64,000 nt of DNA from Luteimonas suaedae (GTDB taxonomy: Bacteria > Pseudomonadota > Gammaproteobacteria > Xanthomonadales > Xanthomonadaceae). Both the position numbers and the translations under genes were made by a program. Below, one piece after another: positions 8,236-18,042 of this stretch. The stretch covers positions 53,059 to 117,058 of the forward strand of contig NZ_VSSP01000012.1 of the NCBI RefSeq assembly GCF_008312895.1. Direction: 5' to 3'. Numbering within the stretch: the first letter of the stretch is position 1; every line of letters starts with the position of its first letter. The notes below the pieces were generated by a model. That model did not search any database, was not told the DNA's origin, and saw nothing but the letters and a program-made list of their open reading frames with translations.

Positions 8236-11200
8236 GGCCGCTGACCGGCGGCGTGTCGGCCTCCAGTCGCTCCAGCTTCTGCGCCAGCGCTTCCGGTGAG
8301 CGCGTGAACGGCGCCAGCAGCGCATAGAACGCCGGCACCACGAACAGCGACAGCAGGCTGGCGAAGGCGACGCCGAAGATCACCACCACGCCGATCGTGG
8401 CGCGGCTGGCGGAGCCGGGGCCGCCGGCGACCACCAGCGGCACCGCGCCGGCCATGGTCGCGATCGAGGTCATCAGGATCGGGCGCAGGCGCACCGCGGC
8501 CGATTCGGCGATCGCCTCGGCCACGCTGCGCCCCTCGTCGCGCAGCTGGTTGGCGAACTCGACGATCAGGATGCCGTTCTTCGCCGCCAACCCCACCAGC
8601 ATGATGATGCCGATCTGGCTGAAGAGGTTGAGCGTGCCGCCGGTGAGCCACAATCCGACCAGCGCGCCGAGCATCGCCAGCGGCACCGTCAGCATGATCA
8701 CCAGCGGGTGCACGAAGCTCTCGAACTGCGCCGCCAGCACCAGGTACACCACCAGCAGCGCCAGGGTGAAGGTGACGATGACCGCGCCGCCGGCCTCCTG
8801 GTATTCGCGCGACTCGCCCTTCCAGTCGATCTGGGCGTAGTCGGGGAGTTCCTCGGCGACCACCTGCCGGGTCCACTCCAGCGCCTCGCCCATGGTGTAG
8901 CCGGGCGCCAGCCCGCCGCTGATGGTGATCGCGCGCAGGCGGTTGAAGCGGTTGAAGCTGCCCGGCTCGGCGACCTCGCTCAGCGTCACCAGGCTGGCCA
9001 TCGGCACCAGCGCATCGCCGCTGCCGCGCACGTAGGTGTCGCGCAGGTCGGCCGGAGTCATGCGGTTCTCGCGCCCGGCCTGCAGCAGCACGTCGTACTC
9101 CTCGCCGTCGTCGACGAACGTGGTGACCCGGCGCGAGCCCATCATCGTCTCCAGCGTGCGCCCGATCTCGGTCACCGACACGCCCAGGTCGGCGGCGCGG
9201 TCGCGATCGATGTTGACGCGCATCTGCGGGCGCGTTTCCTTGTAGTCGGAGTCGATGTCGGTCAGGCCGGGGTTCTCCTCCATCCGCACCAGCATGCGGT
9301 CGCGCCACTCGGCCAGATCCTCGTAGTTGGGCCCGCCCAGCACCAGCTGGTAGCGCTGGCCGCGGCTGCTGACCAGGCCGCCGGGCACGTTGGCGCGCAC
9401 CTGCACCCCCGGCAGTGCGGCAAACTTGCCGCGCAGCTCCGCGACCAGGTCCTCGGTGGCGATGTCGCGCACGTCCCAGTCCTGCAGGAACACGATCACC
9501 TGCCCGGTATGCATCTCCTCGCTGCCGCCCCAGCCACGCGGCGCGCGCGAGTTGGCGCGCTGAATCGGCTTGTCCTCGCCGATGTAGTCGCCGAGGATCT
9601 GCTCGACCTGCTGCATCTGCGCCACGGTGTAGTCGAAGCCGGCGCCCTCCGGCCCGTCGACCGAGATGAAGAAGCGGCCGCGGTCCTCCGCCGGCGCCAG
9701 CTCGCTCGGCACCCGCCACAGCAACAGCAGCACCAGCGCGATGCAGCCGCCCATCGCCAGCAGCATCAGCATCAGGATGCGGCGGCCGGGCAGCGCCACC
9801 AGTTGCGAGATGCGGCGTCCGTAGCCGGCGCTCACGCGGCTCAGCTGGCGGTTCATCCAGGCGTTGAACCCGGTCTCCCTGCCGTGCGGGCGCACCAGCT
9901 TGGAGCACATCATCGGCGTCAGCGTCAGCGCCACGAACGCCGACAGCGCCACCGCACCGGCCAGCGCCACCGCCAGTTCGCGGAACAGGCGTCCGCTGTT
10001 GCCTTCCATGAAGCCGACCGGCAGGAACACCGCCACCAGCACGCCGGTGGTGGCGATCACCGCGAACGCCACCTGCGCGGTGCCACGCCTGGCGGCCACC
10101 AGTGGCGGTTCACCCAGATCGGCGCGGCGCTGCACGTTCTCCAGCACCACGATCGCGTCGTCCACCACCAGACCGATGCAGAGCACCAGCGCCAGCAGCG
10201 TGAGCAGGTTGATGGTGAAGCCGAACGCGTACAGGGCGATGAAGGCCGCGATCAGGCAGACCGGCACCGTCACCGACGGGATCAGCGCCGCGCGCGCGCT
10301 GCCCAGGAACAGCCAGATCACCAGCACCACCAGCACCATCGCCTCGAGCAGCGTCCAGTACACGCGCTTGATCGCCGCGTCGATGAACACCGTGCCGTCG
10401 TAGGAGACGTAGATGTCGGTGCCGTCGGGCAGGGTCTGCTGGATCCGCTCGGCCTCGGCGCGCGCGGCGCGCACCACGTCGAGCGCATTGGCGGTCGAGG
10501 TGCGGATGATGCCGATGCCCACGTTCGGCACGAAGTTGCTGCGCAGGTAGGCGCGCCGCTCCTGCGCGCCCAGTTCCACCTCGGCCACGTCGCCCAGGCG
10601 CACCACGTAGCCGGCCTCGCCCTTGCGCAGCGGAATCTGCGCGAACTGCGCCGGCTCGACGTAGCCGCGCTCGACGCGCAACGTGAAGTCGCGATCCTCG
10701 GATTCGATCCGCCCGGCCGGCAGCTCGATGTTCTCGTTGCGCAGCGCGGTCTCGACGTCGTTGGCGGTGATGCCGCGCGCGGCCATGGCGTCGCTGTCCA
10801 GCCAGATGCGCATCGCGTAGCGCTGGCCGCCGCCGAGGGCGACACGCGCGACCCCGTCGATCGAGGACAACCGGTCCACCACGTAGCGCTCGGCGTAGTC
10901 GGTCAGCGCCAGCGTGTCCATCGTGCTGGAGCGCATGTTGAGCCAGACGATCACGTCGCCGTCGGACTGCGCCTTCTCGATCTCGGGCGCGTCGGCCTCG
11001 ATCGGCAGCCGGTCCATCACCCGGCTCACGGCGTCGCGCACGTCGTTGGCGGCGGCCTCGATGTCGCGGCTCAGGTTGAACTCGATGTCGACGTCGGCCT
11101 CGCCGTTGGAGCTCTCCGACTCGATCGTGCGGATGCCCTCGATCCCGGCCAGCGCGTCCTCGAGGACCTGGGTGACCCGTGTCTCCACCACCGCCGCCGA

Positions 11201-11362
11201 CGCGCCCGGATAGTTCACCCCGACCGAGACGATCGGCGGATCGATGTTGGGCAGCTCGCGCAGCGTCAGCCGGTCGAACGACGCCAGCCCGAGCACGATG
11301 AGCATCAGGCTCATCACCACGGCCAGGACCGGTCGCTTGATCGAGATGTCGGAAAGGCGCAT
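8228..11362 (-). CDS. RND efflux transporter permease, HAE-1 type
   Basis: A 1044-aa inner membrane pump of the resistance-nodulation-division family that exports drugs or other hydrophobic compounds using the proton gradient. The start is MRLSDISIKRPVLAVVMSLM; the longer upstream frame has no signal. The first periplasmic porter domain follows helix 1. Helix 4 carries the proton-relay pair in LVVDDAIVVLENV. The second half repeats the design and includes GLAAKNGILIVEFANQL. Length fits the family (about 1030-1050). The adaptor gene ends 40 bases upstream. No TolC-type outer membrane factor is nearby, so a distant channel is presumably shared. Confidence 0.93.
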   Translation of the reverse strand: MRLSDISIKRPVLAVVMSLMLIVLGLASFDRLTLRELPNIDPPIVSVGVNYPGASAAVVETRVTQVLEDALAGIEGIRTIESESSNGEADVDIEFNLSRDIEAAANDVRDAVSRVMDRLPIEADAPEIEKAQSDGDVIVWLNMRSSTMDTLALTDYAERYVVDRLSSIDGVARVALGGGQRYAMRIWLDSDAMAARGITANDVETALRNENIELPAGRIESEDRDFTLRVERGYVEPAQFAQIPLRKGEAGYVVRLGDVAEVELGAQERRAYLRSNFVPNVGIGIIRTSTANALDVVRAARAEAERIQQTLPDGTDIYVSYDGTVFIDAAIKRVYWTLLEAMVLVVLVIWLFLGSARAALIPSVTVPVCLIAAFIALYAFGFTINLLTLLALVLCIGLVVDDAIVVLENVQRRADLGEPPLVAARRGTAQVAFAVIATTGVLVAVFLPVGFMEGNSGRLFRELAVALAGAVALSAFVALTLTPMMCSKLVRPHGRETGFNAWMNRQLSRVSAGYGRRISQLVALPGRRILMLMLLAMGGCIALVLLLLWRVPSELAPAEDRGRFFISVDGPEGAGFDYTVAQMQQVEQILGDYIGEDKPIQRANSRAPRGWGGSEEMHTGQVIVFLQDWDVRDIATEDLVAELRGKFAALPGVQVRANVPGGLVSSRGQRYQLVLGGPNYEDLAEWRDRMLVRMEENPGLTDIDSDYKETRPQMRVNIDRDRAADLGVSVTEIGRTLETMMGSRRVTTFVDDGEEYDVLLQAGRENRMTPADLRDTYVRGSGDALVPMASLVTLSEVAEPGSFNRFNRLRAITISGGLAPGYTMGEALEWTRQVVAEELPDYAQIDWKGESREYQEAGGAVIVTFTLALLVVYLVLAAQFESFVHPLVIMLTVPLAMLGALVGLWLTGGTLNLFSQIGIIMLVGLAAKNGILIVEFANQLRDEGRSVAEAIAESAAVRLRPILMTSIATMAGAVPLVVAGGPGSASRATIGVVVIFGVAFASLLSLFVVPAFYALLAPFTRSPEALAQKLERLEADTPPVSGHA

Positions 11363-11402
11363 GGGCGTGTCGGAGTCTTGTTGGCGCGGTGGCAGGTGGG
11401 CG

Positions 11403-12542
11403 CTACTCGCCCGCGGGGGCGGGGGTTTCGATCTCGTCGCCGACGGCCGCGTCGTCCATAACCGGCGCGGCGGCATCCGGAGTCGCCGCAGGCTCGGCCT
11501 CGGCGATCTTCAGCCCCGGTCGCAGCTTGCCGGTGCCGTCGACCACGATACGTTCGCCTGCGGAGAGGCCGGACACCACCTCGGCACGACCGGCAACGCG
11601 CGCACCCACCTCGATCGGCGCCTGCTCGACCGTATCGTCGTCACGCACGCGATAGACGAAGGTGTCGCGACCGACCTGCACGATTGCGATCTCGGGCACC
11701 ACGAGGGCATCGCGTGCGGGGCGCTCCAGCACCACCTGCAGCAGCATGCCCGGGCGCAGCGCGCGATCGGGGTTCGGGAAGTCGCCGCGCACCATGACCG
11801 CACGCGTGACCGGGTCCACCCGCGAATCGACCGTTGCGACCCTACCTTCGAACTCGCGACCCGGATAGGCGCTGCTGCGACCGGTCAGGCGTTGTCCCGA
11901 GGCAAGCTGGGCCAGCCGCGCTTCGGGCACCGGGAAATCGACGTAGACGCCGGAGACGTCGTCCAGCGACGCGATTTCGGTGCCGGGCTGCACCAGCGAG
12001 CCCGGGCTGACCAGACGCAGCCCGAGCACGCCGGCGAACGGCGCGCGGATGCTGCGATCACCGAGATTGGCGCGGATCTCCCGCACCTGTGCGCGCGCCG
12101 AATCGCGGATCGCAAGCTGCGTGTCCAGCGAGGCGCTGGCGATCAGCTGCTGTGCGGCGAGCTGGCGCTGGCGTTCGTACATCTGGTCGGCCTCCGCGGC
12201 CGCGGCCTCGGCGGCAGCCAGCGCGGCGCGCTGCTGGTTCCCGCTCAGCGTGACCAACACATCGCCCTCGTCGACCTCGTCGCCGCTCTCGAAATGCACG
12301 CGGTCCACGGTTTCGCTCACCTTGGCGGTGACCATGATCGATTCATGCGCCTTCACCGTGCCCAGCGCCTGGATGGTGTCGCTCCATGGCTGCGTCTGCA
12401 CGACGGTGGTGGTGACCGTGGCGGCGTTGTCCGCAGGCGCATCTCCTTCGCGACCGCTGCCGCTGCCGCAGGCAGCGCACATCGCGCAGAACAGGACCAG
12501 TACGCTGGCTCGGGCCGGCAGGAGAAAACGTCGAATGGGCAT
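11403..12542 (-). CDS. Efflux RND periplasmic adaptor, lipoprotein
   Basis: A 379-aa membrane fusion protein linking the RND permease to an outer membrane channel. The chosen start MPIRRFLLPARASVLVLF opens a lipoprotein signal with lipobox MCAAC near residues 20-24. Then come a barrel-sandwich half (TIQALGTVKAHESIMVTAK), an alpha-hairpin rich in Ala/Gln/Glu, the second lipoyl half (RSIRAPFAGVLGLRLVSPGS) and beta-barrel/MP domains, ending in an acidic Ala/Pro tail. First gene of an operon with the permease and the acetyltransferase. Transcribed away from cysK with about 186 bases between. An alternative GTG start at 12584 would spoil the signal peptide. Confidence 0.9.
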   Translation of the reverse strand: MPIRRFLLPARASVLVLFCAMCAACGSGSGREGDAPADNAATVTTTVVQTQPWSDTIQALGTVKAHESIMVTAKVSETVDRVHFESGDEVDEGDVLVTLSGNQQRAALAAAEAAAAEADQMYERQRQLAAQQLIASASLDTQLAIRDSARAQVREIRANLGDRSIRAPFAGVLGLRLVSPGSLVQPGTEIASLDDVSGVYVDFPVPEARLAQLASGQRLTGRSSAYPGREFEGRVATVDSRVDPVTRAVMVRGDFPNPDRALRPGMLLQVVLERPARDALVVPEIAIVQVGRDTFVYRVRDDDTVEQAPIEVGARVAGRAEVVSGLSAGERIVVDGTGKLRPGLKIAEAEPAATPDAAAPVMDDAAVGDEIETPAPAGE

Positions 12543-12728
12543 GGGGAAGCGGACGAAGGTGATCCGGACGATTGTAGCGGGCACGGCAGTGACCGCCGTG
12601 TGCCGTCAGCCATGTCCGTGAACACGCGATCGTCGTCAACCGCTGGCGCGCGCGTGCGTTACGCGGCACTCTGGACCGGCCGCCACCGCGCGCCGGCGGC
12701 GGCGCCATCCTTCCCGGAGATCTCCGTC

Positions 12729-13685
12729 ATGATCCACGACTCGATCCTCGACACCATCGGCCACACCCCGGTCGTCCGCCTCCACCGGCTCGCCCCGGAC
12801 CACGTCACCCTCTACGCCAAGGTCGAAAGCTTCAACCCCGGCGGCTCGGTGAAGGACCGGCTGGCGTTGACGATCATCCTCGACGCCGAGGCCAAGGGCC
12901 TGCTCAAACCCGGCGACACCGTGGTCGAGGCGACGTCCGGCAACACCGGCGTCGCCCTGGCGATGGTCTGCGCGGCGCGCGGCTACAAGTTCGTCGCGAC
13001 CATGGCCGAGACCTTCTCCGTCGAGCGCCGCAAGCTGATGCGCGCCTACGGTGCGAAGGTGATCCTGACGCCGGCCGCCGAACGCGGCAGCGGCATGGTG
13101 CGCAAGGCGGCGGAACTTGCCGAGAAACATGGCTGGTTCCTGGCGCGGCAGTTCGAGAACCCGGCCAACCCGGCCTATCACCGCCAGACCACCGCCGCGG
13201 AGATCCTGCGCGATTTCGCCGGCCGCCGCCTGGACCATTTCGTCACCGGCTGGGGCACCGGCGGCACCCTCACCGGTGTCGGCGAGGTGCTGAAGGTCGC
13301 GCGTCCGGAGGTGCGGGTCACCGCCTGCGAGCCGGCCGCCGCATCACTGCTGACGGGCAAGGACTGGGCCCCGCACAAGATCCAGGGCTGGACGCCCGAC
13401 TTCCTGCCGCAGGTGCTGAACCGCGAGGTCGCCGACCAGGTGCTGCCGGTCGACGACGCCGCCGCGATCGACGTCGCCCGTCGCCTCGCGGCCGAGGAAG
13501 GCCTCTTCGTCGGCATCTCCGCCGGCGCCACCGTGGCCGCGGCGCTGGAGGTGGCACGCGCGGCCGAGCCCGACGCGGTCATCCTGGCGATGCTGCCCGA
13601 CACCGGCGAGCGCTACTTCTCGACGCCGCTGTTCGAGGGCGTCAACGAGGGCTCGGACGACGAGTGGCTGGCCGGGCTGCCGTAG
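12729..13685 (+). CDS. cysK: Cysteine synthase A (O-acetylserine sulfhydrylase)
   Basis: A 318-aa PLP enzyme converting O-acetylserine and sulfide to cysteine. The PLP lysine is K42 in NPGGSVKDRLA. The Asn/Thr loop VVEATSGNTGVALAMV and the phosphate-binding glycine loop GWGTGGTLTGVGEV are present, as is the C-terminal PDTGERYFSTPLFEG. The start is supported by GGAG ten bases upstream. Monocistronic, divergent from the efflux operon. Length matches CysK (about 310-325) rather than longer CBS-domain relatives; CysM is the less likely alternative. Confidence 0.9.
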   Translation: MIHDSILDTIGHTPVVRLHRLAPDHVTLYAKVESFNPGGSVKDRLALTIILDAEAKGLLKPGDTVVEATSGNTGVALAMVCAARGYKFVATMAETFSVERRKLMRAYGAKVILTPAAERGSGMVRKAAELAEKHGWFLARQFENPANPAYHRQTTAAEILRDFAGRRLDHFVTGWGTGGTLTGVGEVLKVARPEVRVTACEPAAASLLTGKDWAPHKIQGWTPDFLPQVLNREVADQVLPVDDAAAIDVARRLAAEEGLFVGISAGATVAAALEVARAAEPDAVILAMLPDTGERYFSTPLFEGVNEGSDDEWLAGLP

Positions 13686-13735
13686 CCGCCCGGCTGGTCT
13701 GCGCCGATCGAGCGGCGCCGTGCGATGCGGCGGGT

Positions 13736-13789
13736 GTGGGAGCGACGGAAGTCGCCACGCACGCCAGTCGCGACTTCCGTCGCTGCCAC
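13736..13789. repeat. Inverted GTGGGAGCGACGGAAGTCGC repeat
   Basis: Two arms of 20 bases (GTGGGAGCGACGGAAGTCGC and its near-complement) flank a 14-base spacer between the convergent cysK and aldolase genes. A single arm of the same sequence lies at 32008-32030. It is REP-like and could also act as a bidirectional terminator. Confidence 0.7.
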
Positions 13790-13850
13790 GGGCATCTGGT
13801 CAACCGCCCGCCGCCGGCACTCGCGGCGGGCATGGTTGCGGTTTGCCGGC

Positions 13851-14861
13851 CTATGCGGCCTTCGCCCACTCGCCCAGCGCGGCCAGGCCGTTGTCCCTGG
13901 CGCGGGCGTAGACGGTCTCCTGCGCCTTGGCGACGTTGTTGACTAGGTCCTCGGACCACAGCTTCAGCGCCGCCTGCTGCATCGCCCGGCCGTAGGAGAA
14001 GGACAGCGGCCACGGGTGCGGACCCATCCGGTTCATCGCGTCCAGGTGCGCGGTAGCGTCCTCGTCGGACTGGCCGCCGGACAGGAACACGATGCCCGGC
14101 AGGATCGCCGGCACCGCCGACTTCAGGCACATCAGTGTCGATGCGGCGACCTCTTCCACCGGCACCTGCTCGCCGCTGGCCTTGCCCGGCAGCACCATCG
14201 AGGCCTTCAGGATCGTGCCTTCGAGCATCACGTTGTGGTTGTAAAGCGCATCGAACAGCGAGCGCAGGGTGACCTCGGTGACCTCGTAGCAGGTTTCGAT
14301 GTCGTGGCTGCCATCCATCAGCACCTCCGGCTCGACCATCGGCACCAGGCCGTTCTCCTGGCACAGCGCGGCATAGCGCGCCAGCGCGTGGCTGTTGGCC
14401 TCGATGCAGGTGCCGGAGGGGATGTCGTCGCCGATGTTGATCACCGCACGCCACTTGGCGAAGCGCGCGCCGAGCTTGTAGTACTCCTTGAGCCGGTCGC
14501 GCAGCCCGTCCAGGCCCTCGGTGACCACCTCGCCCGGGAAACCCGCCAGCGGATGCGTGCTCTTGTCGACCTTGATGCCGGGGATGATGCCGTTGTCGGT
14601 CATGACCTTGGTGAAGGGCACGCCGTCGCGGGTCGACTGGCGGATGGTCTCGTCGTAGAGGATCGCGCCGCTGATGTATTCGTCCAGGTTCGGCGTGGTC
14701 AGCAGCAGCTCGCGGTAGGCACGGCGGTTCTCCTCATTGTTGGGAATGCCGACGCCGTCGAAACGCTTGGCGATCGTGCCGGTGGACTCGTCGATGGCGA
14801 TGATGCCCTTGCCCGCGGCGACCATGGCCTGGGCGGTTTCTGCAAGCTGTTCGATGCTCAT
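13851..14861 (-). CDS. Fructose-bisphosphate aldolase, class I
   Basis: A 336-aa glycolytic and gluconeogenic aldolase that splits fructose 1,6-bisphosphate into dihydroxyacetone phosphate and glyceraldehyde 3-phosphate through a Schiff base. The family signature MLEGTILKASMVLPGK places the Schiff-base lysine at K219. The front has AAGKGIIAIDESTGTIAKRF and the active-site region FAKWRAVINIG. It is the eukaryote-like class I type, not the DhnA/FbaB type or the zinc class II enzyme. ATG at 14861 begins MSIEQLAETAQAMVAAGKG, the usual start; the longer frame is unsupported. Same strand as pyk and pgk, separated from pyk by 220 bases. Confidence 0.93.
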   Translation of the reverse strand: MSIEQLAETAQAMVAAGKGIIAIDESTGTIAKRFDGVGIPNNEENRRAYRELLLTTPNLDEYISGAILYDETIRQSTRDGVPFTKVMTDNGIIPGIKVDKSTHPLAGFPGEVVTEGLDGLRDRLKEYYKLGARFAKWRAVINIGDDIPSGTCIEANSHALARYAALCQENGLVPMVEPEVLMDGSHDIETCYEVTEVTLRSLFDALYNHNVMLEGTILKASMVLPGKASGEQVPVEEVAASTLMCLKSAVPAILPGIVFLSGGQSDEDATAHLDAMNRMGPHPWPLSFSYGRAMQQAALKLWSEDLVNNVAKAQETVYARARDNGLAALGEWAKAA

Positions 14862-15081
14862 GTCGTGTCGGTCTGCCTGGCTGCGGGAGACGCCGAGTAT
14901 AGCCCGGCGGTCCGTTCGGCCGCCGTCATCGTGGCGGGAAAAACACGCAAAGCATCCGGCGCCATCGGCGTCCGCGGAGCGAACCGCCGCGGCCGGATGA
15001 GGGACCGCCCGATCCCGCGCGTCACGTGCCCGCGCAACGCAATTGCGCGCTGGCACACCCTTCCCCCACCGGGCCGGCTGG

Positions 15082-16548
15082 CTAGAGCTCGCCCAGCCCT
15101 TCGGCGCGACCGTCGCTGCCGACCTTCAGCAGCCGCAGCGTGTTGGTGGCGCCGTGGGTCTCCATGTGCTCGCCGCTGGTGAAGACCACGCGCTCACCGG
15201 AGGACAGCAGCCCGGACTGGACCAGCGTGCCGACGCTGCCGCGCGCGGCTTCGCGCGGGGTCTGGCCGCGGCTGTCGTAGTCGATCGGGAACACGCCGCG
15301 CATCAGCGCCATGCGCCGACGCGCGCCGGCATGGCGGGAGAACGCATAGATCGGCGCGCTGGCACGGAAGCGCGACAGGTAGCGCGCGGTTCCGCCGGAT
15401 TCGGTCATCGCCACGATCGCACGCACGCCGATGTGCTCGGCGAGGAACATGGCCGCCATCGCGATCGCCTGGTCGGCGCGCTCGAGGTCGCGTGGCGCCG
15501 CCTCGAAGTCGGTATCGGCCTCGAACTGCTTCTCGGCGCCGACGCAGATGCGCGCCATCGCCTCGATCGCGCGGACGGGATAGTTGCCTGCGGCCGACTC
15601 GGCCGAAAGCATCACCACATCGGTGCCATCGATGACCGCGTTGGCGACATCGAGCACCTCCGCGCGCGTGGGGATCGGACTGTCGACCATCGACTGCAGC
15701 ATCTGCGTGGCGGTGATCACCACCTTGTTCTGTGCCACCGCCTCGCGGATGATCTTCTTCTGCAGGCCGGGCAGCTCGGCGTCGCCGATCTCCACGCCGA
15801 GGTCGCCGCGCGCGACCATGACCACGTCGCTGGCGTCGACGATCTCGGTGAGGTTCTCGATCGCCTCGGCGCGCTCGATCTTCGACACCAGCGCGGCATC
15901 GGAGCCGGCGGCACGCGCCAGTTGCCGTGCCTCGTTCATGTCGGCGGCATTGCGGCAGAACGAGACGGCGATGAAATCCACGTCCATTTCGGCGGCGACC
16001 GCGATCAGACTGCGGTCGTGATCGGTGAGCGCTCCCAGCGACAGCCCCCCGCCGAGCCGGTTCAGGCCCTTGCGGTCCGACAGCACGCTGTCGTTGAGCA
16101 CGCTGGTGACGATACGCTCGCCCTCGATCGACTCGACCTTGAGCTGCACCACGCCGTCGTCGAGCAGCAGCACGTCCCCGGGGCGCACGTCCTTCGGCAG
16201 GTCGAGATAGCTGACGCCGACCTCGCGTTCGTTCCCGGGCGGCGCGTCCGCGCGCGCGACCAGGTCGAAGCGCTCGCCGGTGCGCAGCTGCACCTTGCCC
16301 TCGGCGAACCGCTCGATGCGGATCTTCGGCCCTGGCAGGTCGGCCAGGATCCCGACCTCCACCCCGACCCGCCGCGCCGCCTCGCGCACCGCCTGCGCCC
16401 GTGCCTTCTGCGAGGCCGGATCGCCGTGCGAGAAGTTCAGGCGCACCGCGTCCACCCCCGCGCGCAACAGCGCATCGAGGACGCCGGGAGGATCGGTCGC
16501 CGGTCCCAGGGTGGCGAGGATGCGGGTGCGGCGCTGGTATTCGGTCAC
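15082..16548 (-). CDS. pyk: Pyruvate kinase
   Basis: A 488-aa enzyme transferring phosphate from phosphoenolpyruvate to ADP. The start is a GTG at 16548 with AGGGGAC upstream, giving (M)TEYQRRTRILATLGPATDPP; the longer frame has no signal. Key elements are RLNFSHGDP, the signature VDFIAVSFCR, MVARGDLGVEIGDAELP with the phosphoryl-transfer region, and ATQMLQSMVDSPIPTRAEV. The C-terminal allosteric domain is complete. The ESAAG form after VVMLSA is a small variant of the common ETA. It is transcribed divergently from atoE. Confidence 0.95.
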   Translation of the reverse strand: MTEYQRRTRILATLGPATDPPGVLDALLRAGVDAVRLNFSHGDPASQKARAQAVREAARRVGVEVGILADLPGPKIRIERFAEGKVQLRTGERFDLVARADAPPGNEREVGVSYLDLPKDVRPGDVLLLDDGVVQLKVESIEGERIVTSVLNDSVLSDRKGLNRLGGGLSLGALTDHDRSLIAVAAEMDVDFIAVSFCRNAADMNEARQLARAAGSDAALVSKIERAEAIENLTEIVDASDVVMVARGDLGVEIGDAELPGLQKKIIREAVAQNKVVITATQMLQSMVDSPIPTRAEVLDVANAVIDGTDVVMLSAESAAGNYPVRAIEAMARICVGAEKQFEADTDFEAAPRDLERADQAIAMAAMFLAEHIGVRAIVAMTESGGTARYLSRFRASAPIYAFSRHAGARRRMALMRGVFPIDYDSRGQTPREAARGSVGTLVQSGLLSSGERVVFTSGEHMETHGATNTLRLLKVGSDGRAEGLGEL

Positions 16549-16717
16549 GTCAGGTCCCCTTCGGCAAGCTGGGAAAACTAGCACAAAGCGGCTTTGGATC
16601 GACGGCAGCACGATGGCGGTCGGGTTGCATCTGCAACCAATGTCCACGGGTCATCGGCGCCGGAATCGGCTACGGTCCGTGCCGGGATCCCCATCGCAGG
16701 CAACCGCAGGCACGCCC

Positions 16718-18019
16718 ATGCTCAACCGCATCTCCCGCCCCGCCGTCCGCCTGGTCGAGCGTTACCTGCCCGACTCCTACGTCTTCGTGCTGCTGCTGAC
16801 GCTGGTGGCGGCCGCCGCCGCGCTGCTGGTCGAACGCACTCCGCCCCTGGCGCTGTTGCGGTACTGGGGCGGCGGCTTCTGGGAGCTGCTGTCGTTCTCG
16901 ATGCAGATGCTGCTGGTGCTGGTCACCGGCTTCATGCTGGCGAGCACGCCGCCGGTGCAGGCGCTGCTGCAGCGACTGGCACGCCTGGCCCGCGGCGCCG
17001 GCAGCGCGGTGCTGCTGGTCAGCCTGGTGTCGCTGACCGCGAGTTGGATCAACTGGGGCTTCGGGCTGGTGGTCGGCGCACTGTTCGCGCGCGAGCTGGC
17101 GCGCCTGGTGCGCGTGGACTACCGCCTGCTGGTGGCCAGCGCGTACTCCGGCTTCGTGGTCTGGCACGGCGGACTGGCCGGCTCGGTGCCGCTGACCATC
17201 GCCACCGAGGGTCACTTCATGGCCGAACGGATCGGCGTGATCCCGACCTCGCAGACGGTGTTCGCGTTCTACAACCTGGCGATCGTCGCGGCGCTGTTCG
17301 TGGTGGTCCCGCTGGTCAACCGGCTGATGCTGCCCCCGGCCGACGAGAGCGTGTACCACCGGCCGGAGGACGCACCGGCGCCGACGCCCGGCATTGCCGC
17401 CAGCCCCGCCGATCGCCTGGAAAACGGCCGCATGCTGTCGTGGCTGACCGGGCTGGCCGGCGTGGGCTTTCTGGTCGACCATTTCATCGGCGGCGGCGGG
17501 CTCAACCTCGACATCGTCAACTATGGGTTCCTGATGCTGGCGATACTGCTGCACGGCACGCCGCGGCGGCTGCTGGCCAGCCTGCACGAGGCGATCAAGG
17601 GCGGCGCCGGGATCGCAATCCAGTTTCCATTCTATGCCGGCATCATGGCGATCATGACCGAGTCGGGGCTGGCGGCCGGCATCTCGCAGGCATTCGTCTC
17701 GTTCGCCGATGCCGACACATTGCCGTTCTGGAGCTTCATCGCCGGCGGCGCGCTCAACATCTTCGTGCCCTCCGGCGGCGGGCAATGGGCGGTGCAGGCG
17801 CCGATCATGATTCCCGCCGCCGAAGCGCTGGGCGCGGATATCGGCCGGGTGGCGATGGGCGTCGCCTGGGGCGATGCCTGGACCAATCTGATCCAGCTAT
17901 TCTGGGCGCTGCCGATGCTGGCCATCGCCGGGCTCAGGGCGAAGGACATCATGGGCTTCTGCCTGATCCAGCTGTTCGTCACCGGCGTGGTGATCGGGCT
18001 GGGGTTGCTGCTGCTGTGA
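16718..18019 (+). CDS. atoE: Short-chain fatty acid transporter, AtoE type
   Basis: A 433-aa polytopic inner membrane protein of the AtoE/TIGR00366 family, thought to import short-chain acids such as butyrate or acetoacetate. It shows about ten to twelve hydrophobic helices and conserved SWINWGFGLVVGALFARELA, HGGLAGSVPL and NIFVPSGGGQWAVQAPIM. No ato operon surrounds it. It sits alone on the plus strand between the minus-strand pyk and pgk genes, followed 23 bases later by an acetyltransferase gene. The ribosome site is weak (GCAGG). Confidence 0.88.
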   Translation: MLNRISRPAVRLVERYLPDSYVFVLLLTLVAAAAALLVERTPPLALLRYWGGGFWELLSFSMQMLLVLVTGFMLASTPPVQALLQRLARLARGAGSAVLLVSLVSLTASWINWGFGLVVGALFARELARLVRVDYRLLVASAYSGFVVWHGGLAGSVPLTIATEGHFMAERIGVIPTSQTVFAFYNLAIVAALFVVVPLVNRLMLPPADESVYHRPEDAPAPTPGIAASPADRLENGRMLSWLTGLAGVGFLVDHFIGGGGLNLDIVNYGFLMLAILLHGTPRRLLASLHEAIKGGAGIAIQFPFYAGIMAIMTESGLAAGISQAFVSFADADTLPFWSFIAGGALNIFVPSGGGQWAVQAPIMIPAAEALGADIGRVAMGVAWGDAWTNLIQLFWALPMLAIAGLRAKDIMGFCLIQLFVTGVVIGLGLLLL

Positions 18020-18042
18020 ACGCATTCCAGGACGGAACGGAC

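Noticed and set aside
8708..11461. 917-codon plus-strand open frame
   Set aside because: Antisense shadow of the RND permease, very rich in His/Gln/Arg with no recognisable domain.
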